Part shown: piece after piece, positions 49,399 through 57,590 of the stretch
How the letters are laid out: each line of letters starts with the position of its first letter
Numbering within the stretch: the first letter of the stretch is position 1
From: Luteitalea sp.
Lineage (GTDB): Bacteria > Acidobacteriota > Vicinamibacteria > Vicinamibacterales > Vicinamibacteraceae
Length of the DNA: 64,000 bases
Assembly: GCA_009377495.1 (NCBI GenBank)
Contig: WHTZ01000006.1
Span: forward strand, 77,211-141,210
Direction: 5' to 3'
Position numbers and translations under genes: made by a program
Notes under the pieces: generated by a model
Told to the model about the DNA's origin: nothing
Seen by the model: the letters and a program-made list of their open reading frames with translations, nothing else
The model's database searches: none

Positions 49399-51093
49399 GT
49401 GACTCGTCAACCCAAAGGCTCCTTAGGAAGAGCCGCTGTCGCCGAATCGCTTCCCCATTTCGTCGAGGACTACTTGCGCTGGCGCTATGAGCACGAGCCC
49501 ACGGGCGCGACGTTCGACGGCGTCCACGCGCACGATGATCTCCTCGAAGACCTGTCGCGTGCGGCCATCGATCGCCAAGCGCGCGAGCTCGGCGGATTCG
49601 CTCGCCGGCTCGCAGCGATCAAGACGGCGGTGTTGAATGACGAGGAGCGTGTGGAGGCGGACGCGCTGTCCGGCAATATCCAGGCTCGCGTGCACGAGCT
49701 GGAAACGATTCGCACCTGGGAGCGCGACCCGCAGCTGTACGCCGAGGTGCTGGCGGTGAGCCTAGCCGCGCAGGCAATCTTCCCCTACGCACCGGCCTCG
49801 GAACGTGCACGCCGGGTCGTGTCCAAGCTTCGGCAGGTGCCGCGACTCTTCGAGGCGTTGCGCGCGAACGTCACAGATCCCCCCGGCATCTTCGTTCGGA
49901 CCGCGGTCGAGACGCTGCGCGGGCTCTTGCAGTTCATCGAGCGCGACCTCCCGCGAGCATTCGGCAGCGTCGACGAGCTCTCCTTGCTCGGCGATCTCGC
50001 GGATGCTTCGTCCGAAGCCACTCGTGCCGTTGAAGCGACCGTGCAGTATCTCGAGGAGGAGGTCGGCCCCCGCGCGCGTGCGTCGTTCCGCCTCGGGCCC
50101 GAGCGCTTTCTGCAGAAGCTGCGTCATAGTGAGGGTGTCACGCTGGATGCCGATCGGCTGTTGGCCATCGCCCTGCGAGAGATCGAGTCCACCAAAGAGG
50201 CGTTTCGTCGCACGGCGGCACAGCTCGGTCGTGACGAGCCGCGGCAGGTGTGGGAAGCCGTCAAGCGTGCGCACCCGCAAGCCGGCCAGATCGTCTCGCG
50301 CGCACGCGAGCAGGTCACGGCGCTCGGCGATTTCCTGCGGACGCGAAATCTCGTGTCTGTGCCGGAGGACGCCGTGCTCGAGGTGCGACCCACGCCCCCG
50401 TTCTACCGATGGACGGTTGCGAGCCTCTGGGCGCCCGGACCCTTCGAGCCTCGGCCAATGGCTGCCAGCTACTACGTCACGGACGTCGATCCGGCGTGGT
50501 CCGCGGAACGGCAAGAGGAGCACCTGCGCGACTTCAGCGACGCCAGCTTGTGGGCCATCTGCATGCACGAGGCGTACCCCGGCCACTTCTTGCACTTTCA
50601 GCACCTGCGTCGGGTGTCACGTAAACAACGGCGCTCGGTGCTCCTCGCGCCAATGTCGTTCGTCGAAGGGTGGGCACACTACGGTGAGCACATGATGATC
50701 GAGGCCGGTTTCGGCGAGCGGGAACCCGCCGTCGTGCTCGGCCAGCTCGTCGAAGCGCTCGTGCGCCTGTCGCGCCTCGTGGTTGGCGTGCGACTCCACG
50801 CGGACGATTGGTCGGTCGAGCAGGGCGTGCGCTTCTTCCGTGACGAGGCGTTGCTCGAGGAGGGCTCGGCGAGGCGTGAGGCGGAACGCGGCACGTTCGA
50901 TCCGGGATATGTGACGTATGCGATCGGCAAGCTCATGCTCCTCAAGCTGCGCGACGACTACCGGCGGCACGCGGGCAACGGCTTCTCGCTGCGACAGTTT
51001 CACGATGATCTCCTGGGTCAGGGGACGCTGCCGTTTGCGGCACACCGTCAGCTGCTCCTCGGTTCGGCTGACGACGGCATTGCGCTGGAGTGA
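49399..51093 (+). CDS. DUF885 family peptidase-like protein
   Basis: 564 residues, mostly alpha-helical. The family metal-site motif is CMHEAYPGHFLHFQH (HEAYPGH), followed by SFVEGWAHYGEHMM, both typical of DUF885. EEHLRDFSDASLW precedes it. No signal peptide is visible, so it is probably cytoplasmic. Members resemble M-type metallopeptidases, but the substrate is unknown. The start is a GTG at 49399; no better ATG is present before the conserved VEDYLRWRYEHEPT. Confidence 0.88.
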   Translation: MTRQPKGSLGRAAVAESLPHFVEDYLRWRYEHEPTGATFDGVHAHDDLLEDLSRAAIDRQARELGGFARRLAAIKTAVLNDEERVEADALSGNIQARVHELETIRTWERDPQLYAEVLAVSLAAQAIFPYAPASERARRVVSKLRQVPRLFEALRANVTDPPGIFVRTAVETLRGLLQFIERDLPRAFGSVDELSLLGDLADASSEATRAVEATVQYLEEEVGPRARASFRLGPERFLQKLRHSEGVTLDADRLLAIALREIESTKEAFRRTAAQLGRDEPRQVWEAVKRAHPQAGQIVSRAREQVTALGDFLRTRNLVSVPEDAVLEVRPTPPFYRWTVASLWAPGPFEPRPMAASYYVTDVDPAWSAERQEEHLRDFSDASLWAICMHEAYPGHFLHFQHLRRVSRKQRRSVLLAPMSFVEGWAHYGEHMMIEAGFGEREPAVVLGQLVEALVRLSRLVVGVRLHADDWSVEQGVRFFRDEALLEEGSARREAERGTFDPGYVTYAIGKLMLLKLRDDYRRHAGNGFSLRQFHDDLLGQGTLPFAAHRQLLLGSADDGIALE

Positions 51094-51142
51094 GGAGCCG
51101 GCGCCGGAGGGGCGCCGCGTTCTTGGGGTACGTCGTGCACGG

Positions 51143-51169
51143 CCCCTTCGACAAGCTCAGGGCCGCGCG
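51143..51169. repeat. CCCCTTCGACAAGCTCAGGG dispersed repeat, copy 2
   Basis: Identical over 27 bp to 15017-15043. It lies in the short gap between the DUF885 gene and fmdB. Confidence 0.8.
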
Positions 51170-51235
51170 CGAGACGCCATGTTGCGCGGCCAAGGAAGAG
51201 AAGGTACAATTGATGGGCTATACAGGTAGCTACCT

Positions 51236-51628
51236 ATGCCGCTCTACGAGTATCAATGTGACCGATGCGGTCACCGCTTCGAGGTAATCCAAAAATTCTC
51301 GGATGCGCCCCTCGCCGATTGTCCCCAATGCGCAGGAGCGATTCGCAAGCTTCTGTCGTCACCCGCCATTCAGTTCAAGGGAACGGGCTGGTACATCACC
51401 GACTACGCGCGGAAGGGCGGTAACGGCAGCTCGACGGACGCCGACCGCGCCAAGGAGGACGGTAGCCCGAAGCCCGAGGCCAGTCCCAAGGGCGACGGCG
51501 GTACGAAGGTCGACGGCGGTGCGAAGAGCGACGCGGTCACCAAGAGCGACGGCGGTGCCAAGAGCGGCGGCGGTGCCAAGAGCGGCGGCGGTGCCAAGAG
51601 CGGCGGCGCCTCAACTCCCTCCTCATAG
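51236..51628 (+). CDS. FmdB-type zinc ribbon protein with repetitive tail
   Basis: 130 residues. The N-terminal ~55 are the FmdB domain: MPLYEYQCDRCGHRFEVIQ with CxxC, then DCPQCAGAIRKLLSSPAIQFKGTGWY with the second CxxC. The rest is low-complexity Gly/Lys/Ser (DGGAKSGGGAKSGGGAKSGG) encoded by ~18-bp tandem repeats. Such tails vary in length between FmdB homologues. A zinc-binding regulatory role is assumed for the family but not proven. Confidence 0.9.
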   Translation: MPLYEYQCDRCGHRFEVIQKFSDAPLADCPQCAGAIRKLLSSPAIQFKGTGWYITDYARKGGNGSSTDADRAKEDGSPKPEASPKGDGGTKVDGGAKSDAVTKSDGGAKSGGGAKSGGGAKSGGASTPSS

Positions 51629-51671
51629 TTGGGGTCTTGGCGCTCGCCGCACCAAGAACCCTTGAGAACCG

Positions 51672-51699
51672 GAAACTTGACGCATTTGAGTCAAGTTTC
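51672..51699. terminator. hairpin between convergent fmdB and galU
   Basis: GAAACTTGAC and GTCAAGTTTC form a perfect 10-bp stem with an 8-nt loop. No long T-run follows, so it could be a bidirectional terminator or just a repeat; related TTGAGAA..CCGAAACTTGAC sequence recurs near 57300. Confidence 0.5.
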
Positions 51700-51760
51700 G
51701 GGGCTCGCAAGTGAGCGTCGGGGGGCGTGGGCGAAGGCCGCGGCCCGCTAGAACCACGAG

Positions 51761-52636
51761 CTACGTCCGTAGCGTCGTCAGGCCCTGGAGATACTCGCGG
51801 AACGCCTCGGCGAGCTCCGGCCGCTTGAGGGCGAAATACACCCCGGCCTTCAGGAACCCCAGCTTGTTGCCCGTATCGTGGCGGACACCCTTCACGTGAC
51901 ACGCATAGATCGGCCGGGTTTGGAGGAGGGCACGCAAGCCGTTCGTGAGCTGGATTTCGCCTGTCTGATCCTCGCGCGTGGCGGCTAGCGCGTCGAAGAT
52001 GTCCGGCGTGAGCACGTATCGGCCAATGATGCCTAAGTCAGAGGGTGCCTCGTCTGGCCGCGGTTTCTCGACGAGATCGCGGATTTTGAAGACGCCGTCG
52101 CCGATGGGCTCGGCGTCGATTACGCCGTAGCGACTCACGTCCTCGTGTGGTACTTGCTCCACGGCTAGCACCGGCCCGTGTACTCGAGCAAAGACATCTG
52201 TGAGCTGTTGGATCGCCACGGGCTCCGCGTCGATGACATCGTCGGCGAGGATGACCGCAAACGGTTCATTGCCGACGAGATCGCGTGTGACCAGGACGGC
52301 ATGCCCCAAGCCGAGGGGCTCGCCTTGACGCACGTAGGCGACGTTGATGAGATCGGAGATGGCGCGAATCTCCTGGAGGAGCGCCTTCTTGCCGCGCGCC
52401 TCGAGGAACGTTTCGAGCTCCACGTTCACGTCGAAGTGGTCCTCGATCGCATTCTTCCCCCGACCGGTCACGAGGAGGATGTCATCGATGCCGGCCGCGA
52501 CCGCTTCTTCGACGCCGTATTGGATGATGGGCTTGTCGACGAGCGGCAGCATCTCTTTCGGCTGCGCCTTGGTCGCGGGCAGGAACCGGGTGCCGAGACC
52601 GGCGACGGGGAAGACAGCTTTGCGAACGATCGACAT
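51761..52636 (-). CDS. galU: UTP-glucose-1-phosphate uridylyltransferase
   Basis: 291 residues. It makes UDP-glucose for envelope polysaccharides. The nucleotide-binding loop is PVAGLGTRFLPATKAQPKEMLPLVDKP (GLGTRFLPATK core); IDDILLVTGRGKNAIEDHFD, the Mg-site ILADDVI, VEKPRPDEAPSDLGIIGRYV and GVRHDTGNKLGFLKA all match GalU. It is complete, with an ATG at 52636. Confidence 0.97.
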   Translation of the reverse strand: MSIVRKAVFPVAGLGTRFLPATKAQPKEMLPLVDKPIIQYGVEEAVAAGIDDILLVTGRGKNAIEDHFDVNVELETFLEARGKKALLQEIRAISDLINVAYVRQGEPLGLGHAVLVTRDLVGNEPFAVILADDVIDAEPVAIQQLTDVFARVHGPVLAVEQVPHEDVSRYGVIDAEPIGDGVFKIRDLVEKPRPDEAPSDLGIIGRYVLTPDIFDALAATREDQTGEIQLTNGLRALLQTRPIYACHVKGVRHDTGNKLGFLKAGVYFALKRPELAEAFREYLQGLTTLRT

Positions 52637-52685
52637 GGCTCAGTAGCATAACAGGGACGCGAAGCGGGACAACAGGAAACAGATC

Positions 52686-52723
52686 CGAAAAACGGGGACT
52701 GTCCGGACTGTCCCCGTTTTTCG
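52686..52723. repeat. REP-like palindrome upstream of serS
   Basis: CGAAAAACGGGGAC and GTCCCCGTTTTTCG are 14-bp perfect inverted arms around TGTCCGGACT. A second, weaker palindrome (GAAAAAGATG...CATCTTTTC) lies at 52731-52760. Confidence 0.85.
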
Positions 52724-52779
52724 CTATCGCGAGAAAAAGATGACAGGCATCTTTTCCTCTTCGTCGTTACAATCCAAGC

Positions 52780-54069
52780 ATGCTTGACACGGCGTTACTG
52801 CGTGATCGCTTCGACGAGGTGCAGCAACGGCTGCGGACACGTGGTCCTGGCGCGGAAGAAGGGCTCACGCGGCTGGCGGCACTCGATGCCGCGCGGCGCG
52901 ACATCCTGCCGCGTGTCGAGACGATGAGGGCAGAGCGAAAGCGCTCTGGCGAGGCGATTGCCCGTGCGAAGCGCGCGGCCGAGGACGTCGGCCCACTGGT
53001 CACCGCGAGCAGTGAGCGATCGGCTGCAATCAAGCGATTGGATGCCGAGCTGGCTAGCATCGAGGCGGAGCGCGACGCGCTCCTGCTGACGATTCCGAAC
53101 GTGCCGCACGGCACCGTGCCGGTCGGGCAGAGCGCCGCGGAGAACCAGGAGGTGCGCCGATGGGGTGAGCCGCGCAGGTGTGACTTCACACCAAAACCGC
53201 ACTGGGAGCTGGGGACTGCACTTGGGATCCTCGATTTCGAGCGCGCGGCGCGCATGTCGGGTGCGCGCTTCTCGGTGCTGCTCGGCAGCGGCGCACGTCT
53301 GGCGCGTGCGCTCACGGATTTCATGCTCGACCTGCACACGCGCGAGCACGGTTACGTCGAGGTCGAGCCCCCATTCCTCGTCGGCAGCGCAGCTTTGCGT
53401 GGCACGGGCAACCTGCCGAAGTTCGAGGAAGACCTCTTCAAGATCGCAGGTGATTGGGATCTGTATCTCATCCCGACCGCGGAGGTCCCGCTGACGAACT
53501 TGCACCGCGACGAGACCCTGGATGAAGCCATGCTGCCACTGCGCTACACGGCGTACACACCATGCTTCCGCAGCGAGGCGGGATCCTACGGGGCGGACGT
53601 GCGCGGTCTGATGCGGCAGCATCAGTTCGACAAAGTCGAGCTCGTCAAGCTCACGACGCCCGAACAGTCGTACGACGAGCTGGAGTCGCTGACGACACAC
53701 GCTGAGGAAGTCTTGAAGCGGCTCGAGCTGCCGTTCCGGACGGTCATCCTCTGCACGGGTGACATGGGCTTTGCAGCGGCCAAGACCTACGACATCGAGG
53801 TGTGGCTACCCAGCCAGGAGACGTACCGGGAGATCTCCTCTTGCAGTAACACGGAGGCGTTTCAGGCGCGGCGTGCGGGCATCCGCTATCGGCCGACCGG
53901 CGGCAGTAAGTTGGGGTTCGTGCACACGCTGAACGGATCCGGTCTCGCGGTGGGCCGCACGCTCATCGCGCTCCTCGAGCACGGCCAGCAGCGCGACGGT
54001 AGCGTCATCCTTCCCGAGGCGCTGCGACCTTACATGCGAGGCGTGGAAGTCTTGGAGCCAATGAGATAA
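52780..54069 (+). CDS. serS: seryl-tRNA synthetase
   Basis: 429 residues. The N-terminal antiparallel coiled coil has [15 protein letters not shown] and [22 protein letters not shown]; the start [14 protein letters not shown] is typical. Class II motif 1 is [16 protein letters not shown], motif 2 [29 protein letters not shown] (core FRSEAGS..RHQF-like) and motif 3 [15 protein letters not shown]. The cognate tRNA-Ser gene follows 58 bp after its stop. Confidence 0.97.
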   Translation: MLDTALLRDRFDEVQQRLRTRGPGAEEGLTRLAALDAARRDILPRVETMRAERKRSGEAIARAKRAAEDVGPLVTASSERSAAIKRLDAELASIEAERDALLLTIPNVPHGTVPVGQSAAENQEVRRWGEPRRCDFTPKPHWELGTALGILDFERAARMSGARFSVLLGSGARLARALTDFMLDLHTREHGYVEVEPPFLVGSAALRGTGNLPKFEEDLFKIAGDWDLYLIPTAEVPLTNLHRDETLDEAMLPLRYTAYTPCFRSEAGSYGADVRGLMRQHQFDKVELVKLTTPEQSYDELESLTTHAEEVLKRLELPFRTVILCTGDMGFAAAKTYDIEVWLPSQETYREISSCSNTEAFQARRAGIRYRPTGGSKLGFVHTLNGSGLAVGRTLIALLEHGQQRDGSVILPEALRPYMRGVEVLEPMR

Positions 54070-54127
54070 TCGACGTGAGGCGTTGGGGCAGCGGTCAAGC
54101 TGATCCTGATCCCTGACCCCTCGTATC

Positions 54128-54217
54128 GGAGGGATGGCCGAGCGGTCGAAGGCGGCGGTCTTGAAAATCGCTGTAGGGGTAACTCTACCGGGGGTTCGAA
54201 TCCCTCTCCCTCCGCCA
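54128..54217 (+). tRNA. tRNA-Ser (anticodon UGA)
   Basis: 90 nt including an encoded CCA. The acceptor stem GGAGGGA pairs with TCCCTCC; the anticodon stem GCGGT/ATCGC encloses the loop CTTGAAA (anticodon TGA). A long variable arm, as in class II tRNAs, lies between the anticodon stem and the T arm (GGGGGTTCGAATCCCTC). Confidence 0.96.
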
Positions 54218-54298
54218 CCCTCCGCTCGCCTTCGGCGAGCTTCGGGTAGCCGGAGCGACTCGGTTTCCAGCCCTCCGCGGCTCGCGCCGCTCCGGGCG

Positions 54299-54324
54299 CG
54301 AATCCCTCTCCCTCCGCCACCCTC
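54299..54324. repeat. duplicate of the tRNA-Ser 3' end
   Basis: 26 bp (CGAATCCCTCTCCCTCCGCC then ACCCTC) identical to 54197-54222, the T-arm/acceptor 3' end of the tRNA plus 5 bp beyond CCA. The two copies are 102 bp apart. Duplicated tRNA ends of this type are left by integrative elements (attL/attR) or by tRNA-gene decay. No integrase is present. Confidence 0.8.
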
Positions 54325-54460
54325 GCTTTGCTCGCGTGGCGCTCGCAGATGAGCTCCTGGAGGCCCTTCAGGTGTTAAGAGGCATGCGGGGACACGGACA
54401 GATCGACGTCATCACTGACTCAGGACAACGTCGCGAGCGTCCGCTCAGCTGTCGTGAGGT

Positions 54461-54937
54461 TCAGGCCCCGCGTTCGAGATCGCGGAACTGTCGTCTGAGG
54501 TCGTACTCGCTCGAAGTAACGGCGCGCTCCATCTGTGCGATCCGCTCGTCGAGCGCACGGAAGCGATGCTTCAGGGCGGAGACCGTCGCGGCCGGGCGCG
54601 CGGAAAACGTTCGCCAGAAGCGTTCTTCGTCGGCGGACTGATACACCGGATCGTCGTTGCGCGCCGGCTTCATCACAATCGCCAGCACGCCGTACGCGAT
54701 GAGCGGCAGCGGAAAGAAGAAGATGGCCGCAAGAATCCAGGCGCAGCGGAGGACGTTGACGTTCCAGTCGAAGTAATCGGCAAGCCCGGCTGAGACTCCG
54801 GCGACCTTGCCGCGCTGTGTGTTGCGGCGAAGGCGGTGGCGGTTCGGACCTGGTCCCGGCTCGCCCGCGTGATACGCGTAGCGGTCGCGGTCGCGATAAT
54901 AGTGGTGATGATGATGGTGATGGCGGCGGTCAGGCAT
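54461..54937 (-). CDS. pspC: PspC-domain membrane protein
   Basis: 158 residues. An unusual His-rich N-terminus (MPDRRHHHHHHHYYRDRDRY) precedes the PspC domain: RNTQRGKVAGVSAGLADYFDWNVNVLR, then a hydrophobic segment (CAWILAAIFFFPLPLIAYGVLAIVM). The C-terminal ~60 residues form a coiled coil (ALDERIAQMERAVTSSEYDLRRQFRDLE). It is the last gene of the psp operon and would sense envelope stress together with PspB. It overlaps pspB by 8 bp. Confidence 0.92.
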   Translation of the reverse strand: MPDRRHHHHHHHYYRDRDRYAYHAGEPGPGPNRHRLRRNTQRGKVAGVSAGLADYFDWNVNVLRCAWILAAIFFFPLPLIAYGVLAIVMKPARNDDPVYQSADEERFWRTFSARPAATVSALKHRFRALDERIAQMERAVTSSEYDLRRQFRDLERGA

Positions 54938-55175
54938 GAGACCGCTCCTTGTAGTCCTCGCGCCAACTCGGAGCTTCTTTGTCCAGAATCGTCTCCAGGG
55001 CCTCGACCCGCCGCTCGAGCCGCTGCGCCGTTTTCCACAGATCGTCGACGAGACGCTCGTCGTCAGCCGAAAACGATCTGGTCTTCCGCCATTCCGTCAC
55101 ATAGTGGAGCAAGATCGACGGTAACACGATGAAGACGATCGCGACGATCGTCACGATAAAGACTCTTTCAGGCAT
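54930..55175 (-). CDS. pspB: phage shock protein B homologue
   Basis: 81 residues. One N-terminal membrane helix (VFIVTIVAIVFIVLPSILLHYV) is followed by a cytoplasmic coiled coil with the PspB-like motif RLERRVEALETILDKEAPSWRE (compare LESILD...PNWR in enteric PspB). It is located between pspA and pspC as in enterobacteria. Confidence 0.9.
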   Translation of the reverse strand: MPERVFIVTIVAIVFIVLPSILLHYVTEWRKTRSFSADDERLVDDLWKTAQRLERRVEALETILDKEAPSWREDYKERSHA

Positions 55176-55205
55176 CAGGCCGCCCCTTCTTTGTTCCCGA
55201 GCCCG

Positions 55206-55880
55206 TTACGGATTGCTTGCGCGCGAGGCGACGCGCTTCTTCAACGCTTCGAACTCCGCGTTCACCTCGTCCTCGGCGGCGAGCTCTCTGAACTCTTCCT
55301 CCAGCGATTTCGGCCGGCCGAGCACGTAACTTTCTGCTTCGGCTTCGAGCTCGTCGATCCGGCGCTCGTAGCGCTCGTAGCGTGCCATCGCCTCGTCGAT
55401 GCGCCCGTCATGGACGTGACGGCTCACCCGCACGCTGTCGAAGGCGGCGCCGTGGCGGATTTCGAGCGAGCGTTGCTTGGCCTTTGCCTCCTTCAGCTTC
55501 GCCTGTAGCTTTTCGAGATCTTCGTTGGCTTTGTCGAGACTCTTGTCGATCGCGTGGAATTCCTTGTCGAAGAGCTCGACCATTTCCTGCGCCTTACGCC
55601 TGGCTGCAATGGCGCCTTTGGCGAGATCGTCGCGGCCCTTGGCAATCGCGAGCTCGGCCTTCGATTCCCACTCGTTCGCGCGGGCGGCAAACTCGGCCTT
55701 CTTGCGCTCCACCTCTTTCTTGTCGGCGATGGCACGCGCCGCGCGGCTTCTCACCTCGACAAGGGTGTCCTCCATCTCCTGAATGATGAGGCGCACGATC
55801 TTTTCCGGATCCTCGGCCTTGTCGAGCATCGCGTTGATGTTGGAGTTGATGATGTCGCCTAGTCTGGAAAAAACGCGCAT
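55206..55880 (-). CDS. pspA: phage shock protein A (PspA/IM30 family)
   Basis: 224 residues from the ATG at 55880 (MRVFSRLGDIINSNINAMLDKAEDP), the normal PspA beginning with an amphipathic membrane-binding helix. The rest is a long coiled coil (IIQEMEDTLVEVRSRAARAIADKKEVERK ... LEKLQAKLKEAKAKQRSLEIRH, cores shown by EMEDTLVEVRS and QRSLEIRH). It protects the inner membrane and inhibits PspF. It is 11 bp after the small gene at 55892. Confidence 0.95.
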   Translation of the reverse strand: MRVFSRLGDIINSNINAMLDKAEDPEKIVRLIIQEMEDTLVEVRSRAARAIADKKEVERKKAEFAARANEWESKAELAIAKGRDDLAKGAIAARRKAQEMVELFDKEFHAIDKSLDKANEDLEKLQAKLKEAKAKQRSLEIRHGAAFDSVRVSRHVHDGRIDEAMARYERYERRIDELEAEAESYVLGRPKSLEEEFRELAAEDEVNAEFEALKKRVASRASNP

Positions 55881-55891
55881 GGTCGTTCCCC

Positions 55892-56029
55892 CTAGAAGAT
55901 AACGCCGCCAAGGACGAAGCCAATCAGGAAAGCGCCCCACGCGAAGCCCTCGCGGCTGCGGCAGGCGCGGCGAAAGCGGCTCTCCCAGTCAGAGTCGCGG
56001 TCGTCGTAGTGGTAACGGTAGTAGCTCAT
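55892..56029 (-). CDS. 45-residue membrane protein at the head of the psp operon
   Basis: Too short for normal ORF thresholds. The ATG at 56029 follows AAGGAG with 7-nt spacing (another ATG lies two codons upstream). The protein begins MSYYRYHYDDRDSDWES, has a basic stretch RFRRACRSREG and ends in a hydrophobic segment FAWGAFLIGFVLGGVIF. It is the first gene after the candidate sigma-54 promoter and 11 bp before pspA. I recognise no family; it may be a small membrane component of the stress response. Confidence 0.75.
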   Translation of the reverse strand: MSYYRYHYDDRDSDWESRFRRACRSREGFAWGAFLIGFVLGGVIF

Positions 56030-56079
56030 GTTCATGCTCCTTGGTTTTGCGCCCTGCAGCGTTGGTCAACCCCGTCCCT

Positions 56080-56095
56080 TGCGAGAGCCGTTCCA
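56080..56095 (-). promoter_or_regulatory. candidate sigma-54 promoter of the psp operon
   Basis: Minus strand TGGAACGGCTCTCGCA: TGGAAC, 5 bp, TCGCA, compared with the consensus TGGCAC-N5-TTGCA. The invariant GG and GC are at the correct spacing. Transcription would start near 56068, about 40 nt before the first psp gene. A sigma-54 activator gene (pspF) is divergent next door, supporting this assignment. Confidence 0.65.
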
Positions 56096-56231
56096 GTTTG
56101 GAGCTGTTCTTATAAGGTGTTGATTTTACTTACGTTTATCTCCACAGCCTGGTTCCACGTGCCAATCGCAAAGGGTATCTCACACCTATCTAGAGGTATG
56201 TATCACCGTTTCCGATTGGTATGATTAGCCT

Positions 56232-57353
56232 ATGGATCGTCTGCGCACGCCGCCGGAACTCGTGGGGCAGGCTCCCGCCTTTCTCGACGCGCTCGCCCAC
56301 GCGTCGACCGCGGCGGGTCTCAACCGACCGCTCCTCATCACAGGCGAGCGCGGCTCCGGCAAGGAGCTCCTGGCCGAGCGGATCCACTTCCTCTCGCCGC
56401 GCTGGGACGGCCCCTTGGTCAAGGTCAACTGCGCGGCGCTGAGTGAAGACCTCCTCGAAAGCGAGCTCTTCGGCCATGAGGCGGGCGCCTTCACTGGGGC
56501 CGCGCGGCGCCATCATGGGCGGTTCGAGCGGGCGGAAGGCGGCACGCTCTTTCTCGATGAAATCGCCTCGGCGAGCGTGCGCGTGCAGGAGAAGCTTCTG
56601 CGGGTGATCGAATACGGCGAGTACGAACGGGTCGGCGGCGAGGCAACGGTCGCCGCGGATGTGCGCGTCGTCGCCGCGACGAATGTCGATCTGCCCGCTC
56701 GCGCCGCCACCGGGCTCTTCCGCGCCGATCTGCTGGACCGCCTCGCCTTCGACGTCATCGTCGCGCCGCCCCTGCGCGCCCGCAAGGAGGACATTCCTCT
56801 CCTTGCCGCGCACTTCGCTGCGGCTCTCGCGCAGGAGCTCGTCGAAGACAAGCCCGACGTGCTGTTTGAAGGTTATACACCGACCGCGATGGCGACGCTT
56901 CACACCTACGACTGGCCCGGCAATGTCCGTGAGCTGAAGAACGCCGCCGAACGCTCCTTCTATCGCTGGATTGCCGCTGACCGGACCGGACCCATCGACG
57001 AGGTCGTCATCGACGCTTTCGATCCGGCGTATCGTCCTGCGGCGACCGTCGACATGGGTGTCCCGCCGCCGGCAGCAACGCCTGAACCGCCGCCGCCGTT
57101 CACGAGCCCGTCAGGCGGCCCCTTTGATCTCCGCGCGCGCCTTGATGAAGTTGAAAGAGAATGGGTGAGGCGGGCGCTGGCGGCGAACGGCGAGAGCCAA
57201 AAGCGCACCGCGGAATACCTTGCGCTCACCTACGACCAGATTCGTGGACTGGTCCGCAAACATCGCCTTCACCCGCGCCAGCGATCCACACGAGAACCTT
57301 TGAGAATCCGAAACTTGACCGAGAACACGACAAGTCGTCGAGGTTCCCATTGA
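56232..57353 (+). CDS. pspF: PspF-like sigma-54 activator
   Basis: 373 residues without a receiver domain, as in PspF. The AAA+ domain starts almost at once (LVGQAPAFLDAL) with Walker A ITGERGSGKELLAERIH, the sigma-54 contact loop GAFTGA, Walker B GTLFLDEIAS and YDWPGNVRELKNAAERS. A Pro-rich linker (near residues 275-300) leads to a Fis-type helix-turn-helix (NGESQKRTAEYLALTYDQIRGLVRKHRL; core QKRTAEYLALTYDQ). It is divergent from the psp operon and should activate its sigma-54 promoter when released by PspA. Confidence 0.92.
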   Translation: MDRLRTPPELVGQAPAFLDALAHASTAAGLNRPLLITGERGSGKELLAERIHFLSPRWDGPLVKVNCAALSEDLLESELFGHEAGAFTGAARRHHGRFERAEGGTLFLDEIASASVRVQEKLLRVIEYGEYERVGGEATVAADVRVVAATNVDLPARAATGLFRADLLDRLAFDVIVAPPLRARKEDIPLLAAHFAAALAQELVEDKPDVLFEGYTPTAMATLHTYDWPGNVRELKNAAERSFYRWIAADRTGPIDEVVIDAFDPAYRPAATVDMGVPPPAATPEPPPPFTSPSGGPFDLRARLDEVEREWVRRALAANGESQKRTAEYLALTYDQIRGLVRKHRLHPRQRSTREPLRIRNLTENTTSRRGSH

Positions 57354-57366
57354 GGACTTCACTCAT

Positions 57367-57468
57367 ACCGCGGGCATTCCCACACCCGTGCAGCGGGCCC
57401 AGCACGTCGAGCGTCTTGAGCACCATCAGCGCCAACGTGCCCTGCTGGACATCCATCCCTTCTTTCAT
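57367..57468 (-). pseudogene. N-terminal remnant of a PadR-family regulator
   Basis: The first ~34 codons (MKEGMDVQQGTLALMVLKTL, then DVLGPLHGCGNARG) match the winged-helix start of PadR regulators (typical form LLQGTLALMILKTL...GPLHGYGIA). Homology stops abruptly; the frame continues with unrelated sequence to 57226. In related genomes such PadR genes precede large ABC permease genes; none is left here. Confidence 0.7.
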
Positions 57469-57590
57469 AGGACGGCTCTTTTAGGTTTCCAATAGGGATG
57501 ATGGTACACTGTCTTTTGGAAAGCAACAGGAGCAAGCCGAGTGCACCGTTAGGCGGACGACGTCACCCGACTCGAACGCCGTCACCTCCA

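Noticed and set aside
56150-56165. Second parS-like site GGTTCCACGTGCCAA upstream of pspF
   Set aside because: Only the central CCACGTG half matches; the outer TGTT/AACA arms are absent on one side.
56150-56175. Alternative sigma-54 promoter TTGGCACG on the minus strand near 56165
   Set aside because: The -24 part is good, but the -12 GC is missing at the required spacing; the site at 56080-56095 fits better.
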